This document shows, piece by piece, positions 13,599 through 14,880 of a stretch of 14,880 bases of DNA. The position numbers and the translations under genes are program-made. How positions within the stretch are numbered: the first letter of the stretch is position 1; each line of letters starts with the position of its first letter. Source of the DNA: Methylobacter sp. (lineage in GTDB: Bacteria > Pseudomonadota > Gammaproteobacteria > Methylococcales > Methylomonadaceae); the NCBI GenBank assembly GCA_023229605.1, contig JALNYY010000111.1, positions 1 through 14,880 of the forward strand, given 5' to 3'. The notes beneath the pieces are model-generated. The model worked only from the letters and a program-made list of their open reading frames with translations. It was not told the origin of the DNA and searched no databases.

Positions 13599-14825
13599 AT
13601 GAATCCAATATTAGAAATATTCTCCCAAGGCGAAGAAGTCGTTACCGGGCAAACCGTCGATACCAATGCGGCCTGGTTGTCGGAGCAGGTCGTCAATATG
13701 GGCTTTACGGTAACCCGGCATACCGCCGTAGGCGATAAGCTGGATGATTTGACAGCCCTGCTGCGGGAAATTTCAGTGCGCGCGGATTGCTGTATTTGCA
13801 CCGGAGGGCTCGGGCCTACCAGCGATGACTTGACCGCCGAGGCCGTCGCCAAAGCGTTCGGCCTGCCGCTGGAATTTGATGAGGTTGCCTTTGAACAGAT
13901 TCAACGTTTTTTTGCGCGCAGAAACCGGGTTATGCCCGAATCGAACCGCAAGCAGGCGATGTTTCCGAAAGGCGCCGAGCGTATCGACAACGCCTGGGGT
14001 ACTGCGCCGGGTTTTTCGCTGCGAGCCGGACGCTGCTGGTTTGCCTTTGTCCCCGGCGTACCTTCGGAAATGCGCCATTTATTTCTGGAATCCATCGGGC
14101 CGACGCTGGCAAGCCGGTTTTTATTGCGCCCTGACAAACTAATTACTATCAGGACGTTTGGCTTAGGCGAGTCGGCTATCCAGCAGCGGATCAGTGCGAT
14201 TGAAATTCCGGCCCAAGTGCAGCTGGGTTTTCGGGCAAGTTCTGATGATGTGCAAACCAAATTGCTGTTTCCGCACGATTATCCTGAAGCAGCCTTGACA
14301 GCATTGGTCGGAAAAGTTGCGGCAGAGTTGGGCGACAATGTGTTTGCTATTGACGGCTTGGGACAGACCAGCGGCGACTTGGTATTTACCGTCGATCAGC
14401 TGATGACTACCGGGAAACACACGATGGCTGTGGTTGAAACAGCCAGTCAGGGCTTGCTTGCGGCGAAGTGCATAGGCAAAGACTGGTTGTTGGAAACCCG
14501 CTACGAGCAATCTTTGGAGCGGCTATGTCAAAAGCTTGGAGTCACCGTCAATATCAATGATTTACCGGCAACCGCACAGGCCATTGCCGGCGAAATACAC
14601 AAGACCGGCACCGCCGATTTTGTGCTGATTCAGCTCTATTCCGGGGACAAGCAAGCATTTCACGATAAAGAGCTAGCCATTAATCTACATAACACGCTGC
14701 TGACTAAAGATGGATTTTTTCAGGCCGCCGGATCAGTGGCAGGCCCTATCGAACGCAAACAAAATCAGGCGGCGTTACTGGCATTGGATTTTTTGCGGCG
14801 CTATTTGCAACAGAAAGAACTGTAA
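13599..14825 (+). CDS. CinA-like protein (MoaB/Mog domain plus degenerate NMN-amidase domain)
   Basis: A 408-residue CinA-family protein like E. coli YfaY. The N-terminal MoaB/Mog-type domain (1-165) shows GEEVVTGQTVDTNAAWL (11-27), GGLGPTSDD (69-77), SNRKQA (115-120) and PGVPSE (152-157); in CinA this part has ADP-ribose or molybdopterin-binding-like chemistry. A linker domain and a C-terminal PncC-type region (about 258-408) follow. In active NMN deamidases the region holds an AESxTGG motif with a catalytic Ser; here it reads VETASQG (279-285), so the Ser is Thr281 and the Gly pair is broken, and amidase activity is unlikely. I start at the ATG at 13599 because the family N-terminus aligns there; an upstream in-frame GTG at 13530 lies inside the AEC gene. 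Confidence 0.88.
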   Translation: MNPILEIFSQGEEVVTGQTVDTNAAWLSEQVVNMGFTVTRHTAVGDKLDDLTALLREISVRADCCICTGGLGPTSDDLTAEAVAKAFGLPLEFDEVAFEQIQRFFARRNRVMPESNRKQAMFPKGAERIDNAWGTAPGFSLRAGRCWFAFVPGVPSEMRHLFLESIGPTLASRFLLRPDKLITIRTFGLGESAIQQRISAIEIPAQVQLGFRASSDDVQTKLLFPHDYPEAALTALVGKVAAELGDNVFAIDGLGQTSGDLVFTVDQLMTTGKHTMAVVETASQGLLAAKCIGKDWLLETRYEQSLERLCQKLGVTVNINDLPATAQAIAGEIHKTGTADFVLIQLYSGDKQAFHDKELAINLHNTLLTKDGFFQAAGSVAGPIERKQNQAALLALDFLRRYLQQKEL

Positions 14826-14835
14826 GCGGTTGGGG

Positions 14836-14880
14836 AGAGTAACCATTGCGGTTGAATAAGCGCAACGGCTAGATTACTCT
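14836..14880. repeat. Large inverted repeat after the CinA-like gene, cut by the window edge
   Basis: AGAGTAA (14836-14842) pairs with TTACTCT (14874-14880). Inside, CCATTGCG (14843-14850) pairs with CGCAACGG (14861-14868) except for one mismatch, leaving the loop GTTGAATAAG and a 5-nt bulge CTAGA. The structure ends exactly at the last base, so the element may be longer. It may act as a 3' structure for the CinA-like gene or be another dispersed repeat; the sequence beyond the window would decide. Confidence 0.5.

Overview
The window looks like chromosomal DNA of a gammaproteobacterium of moderate GC. It carries the conserved block lepA-lepB-DUF4845-rnc-era-recO-pdxJ, which is the gammaproteobacterial order; the protein sequences would fit a methanotroph-like lineage (Methylococcales), but that is only an impression from recall. 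No rRNA, tRNA, CRISPR array, transposase or phage gene was seen.

Layout. (1) 1-235: no gene I can support. (2) 236-2109, plus strand: an AI-2E/PerM-family membrane protein and a secreted DUF3530 alpha/beta-hydrolase-like protein that overlap by 4 nt. (3) 2110-2332: leader and likely promoter of the next operon. (4) 2333-7718, plus strand: lepA (EF4), lepB (signal peptidase I), a DUF4845 single-pass membrane protein, rnc (RNase III), era (GTPase) and recO, with very tight spacing from the DUF4845 gene to recO (two 4-nt overlaps and one of 8 nt). (5) 7719-7952: a compound repeat element that separates recO from pdxJ and carries a plausible promoter. (6) 7953-9477, plus strand: pdxJ and a PP2C phosphatase. 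(7) 9481-11175, minus strand: a TauE/SafE-type (UreH_2-like) membrane protein followed by a sigma-54 activator with no sensory domain, converging on the phosphatase with 3 bp between stop codons. (8) 11271-12504, minus strand: pyrF and a secreted rhodanese, separated by a palindromic repeat. (9) 12505-12597: divergent regulatory region with two clean palindromes. (10) 12598-14825, plus strand: an AEC-family transporter and a CinA-like protein, followed by a large inverted repeat that runs to the window edge.

Together the core block covers translation quality and ribosome maturation (LepA, Era, RNase III), protein export (LepB), recombination repair (RecO) and vitamin B6 synthesis (PdxJ). The accessory genes are a phosphatase, a sigma-54 activator, a possible metal-handling membrane protein, a sulfur-transfer protein and a transporter. 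No striking new multi-gene system is evident. The least explained material is intergenic: four structurally different repeat elements, and a pair of operator-like palindromes between the rhodanese and the AEC transporter. The one gene grouping that may hide a functional link is the SafE-like protein, the sensorless sigma-54 activator and the adjacent PP2C phosphatase.
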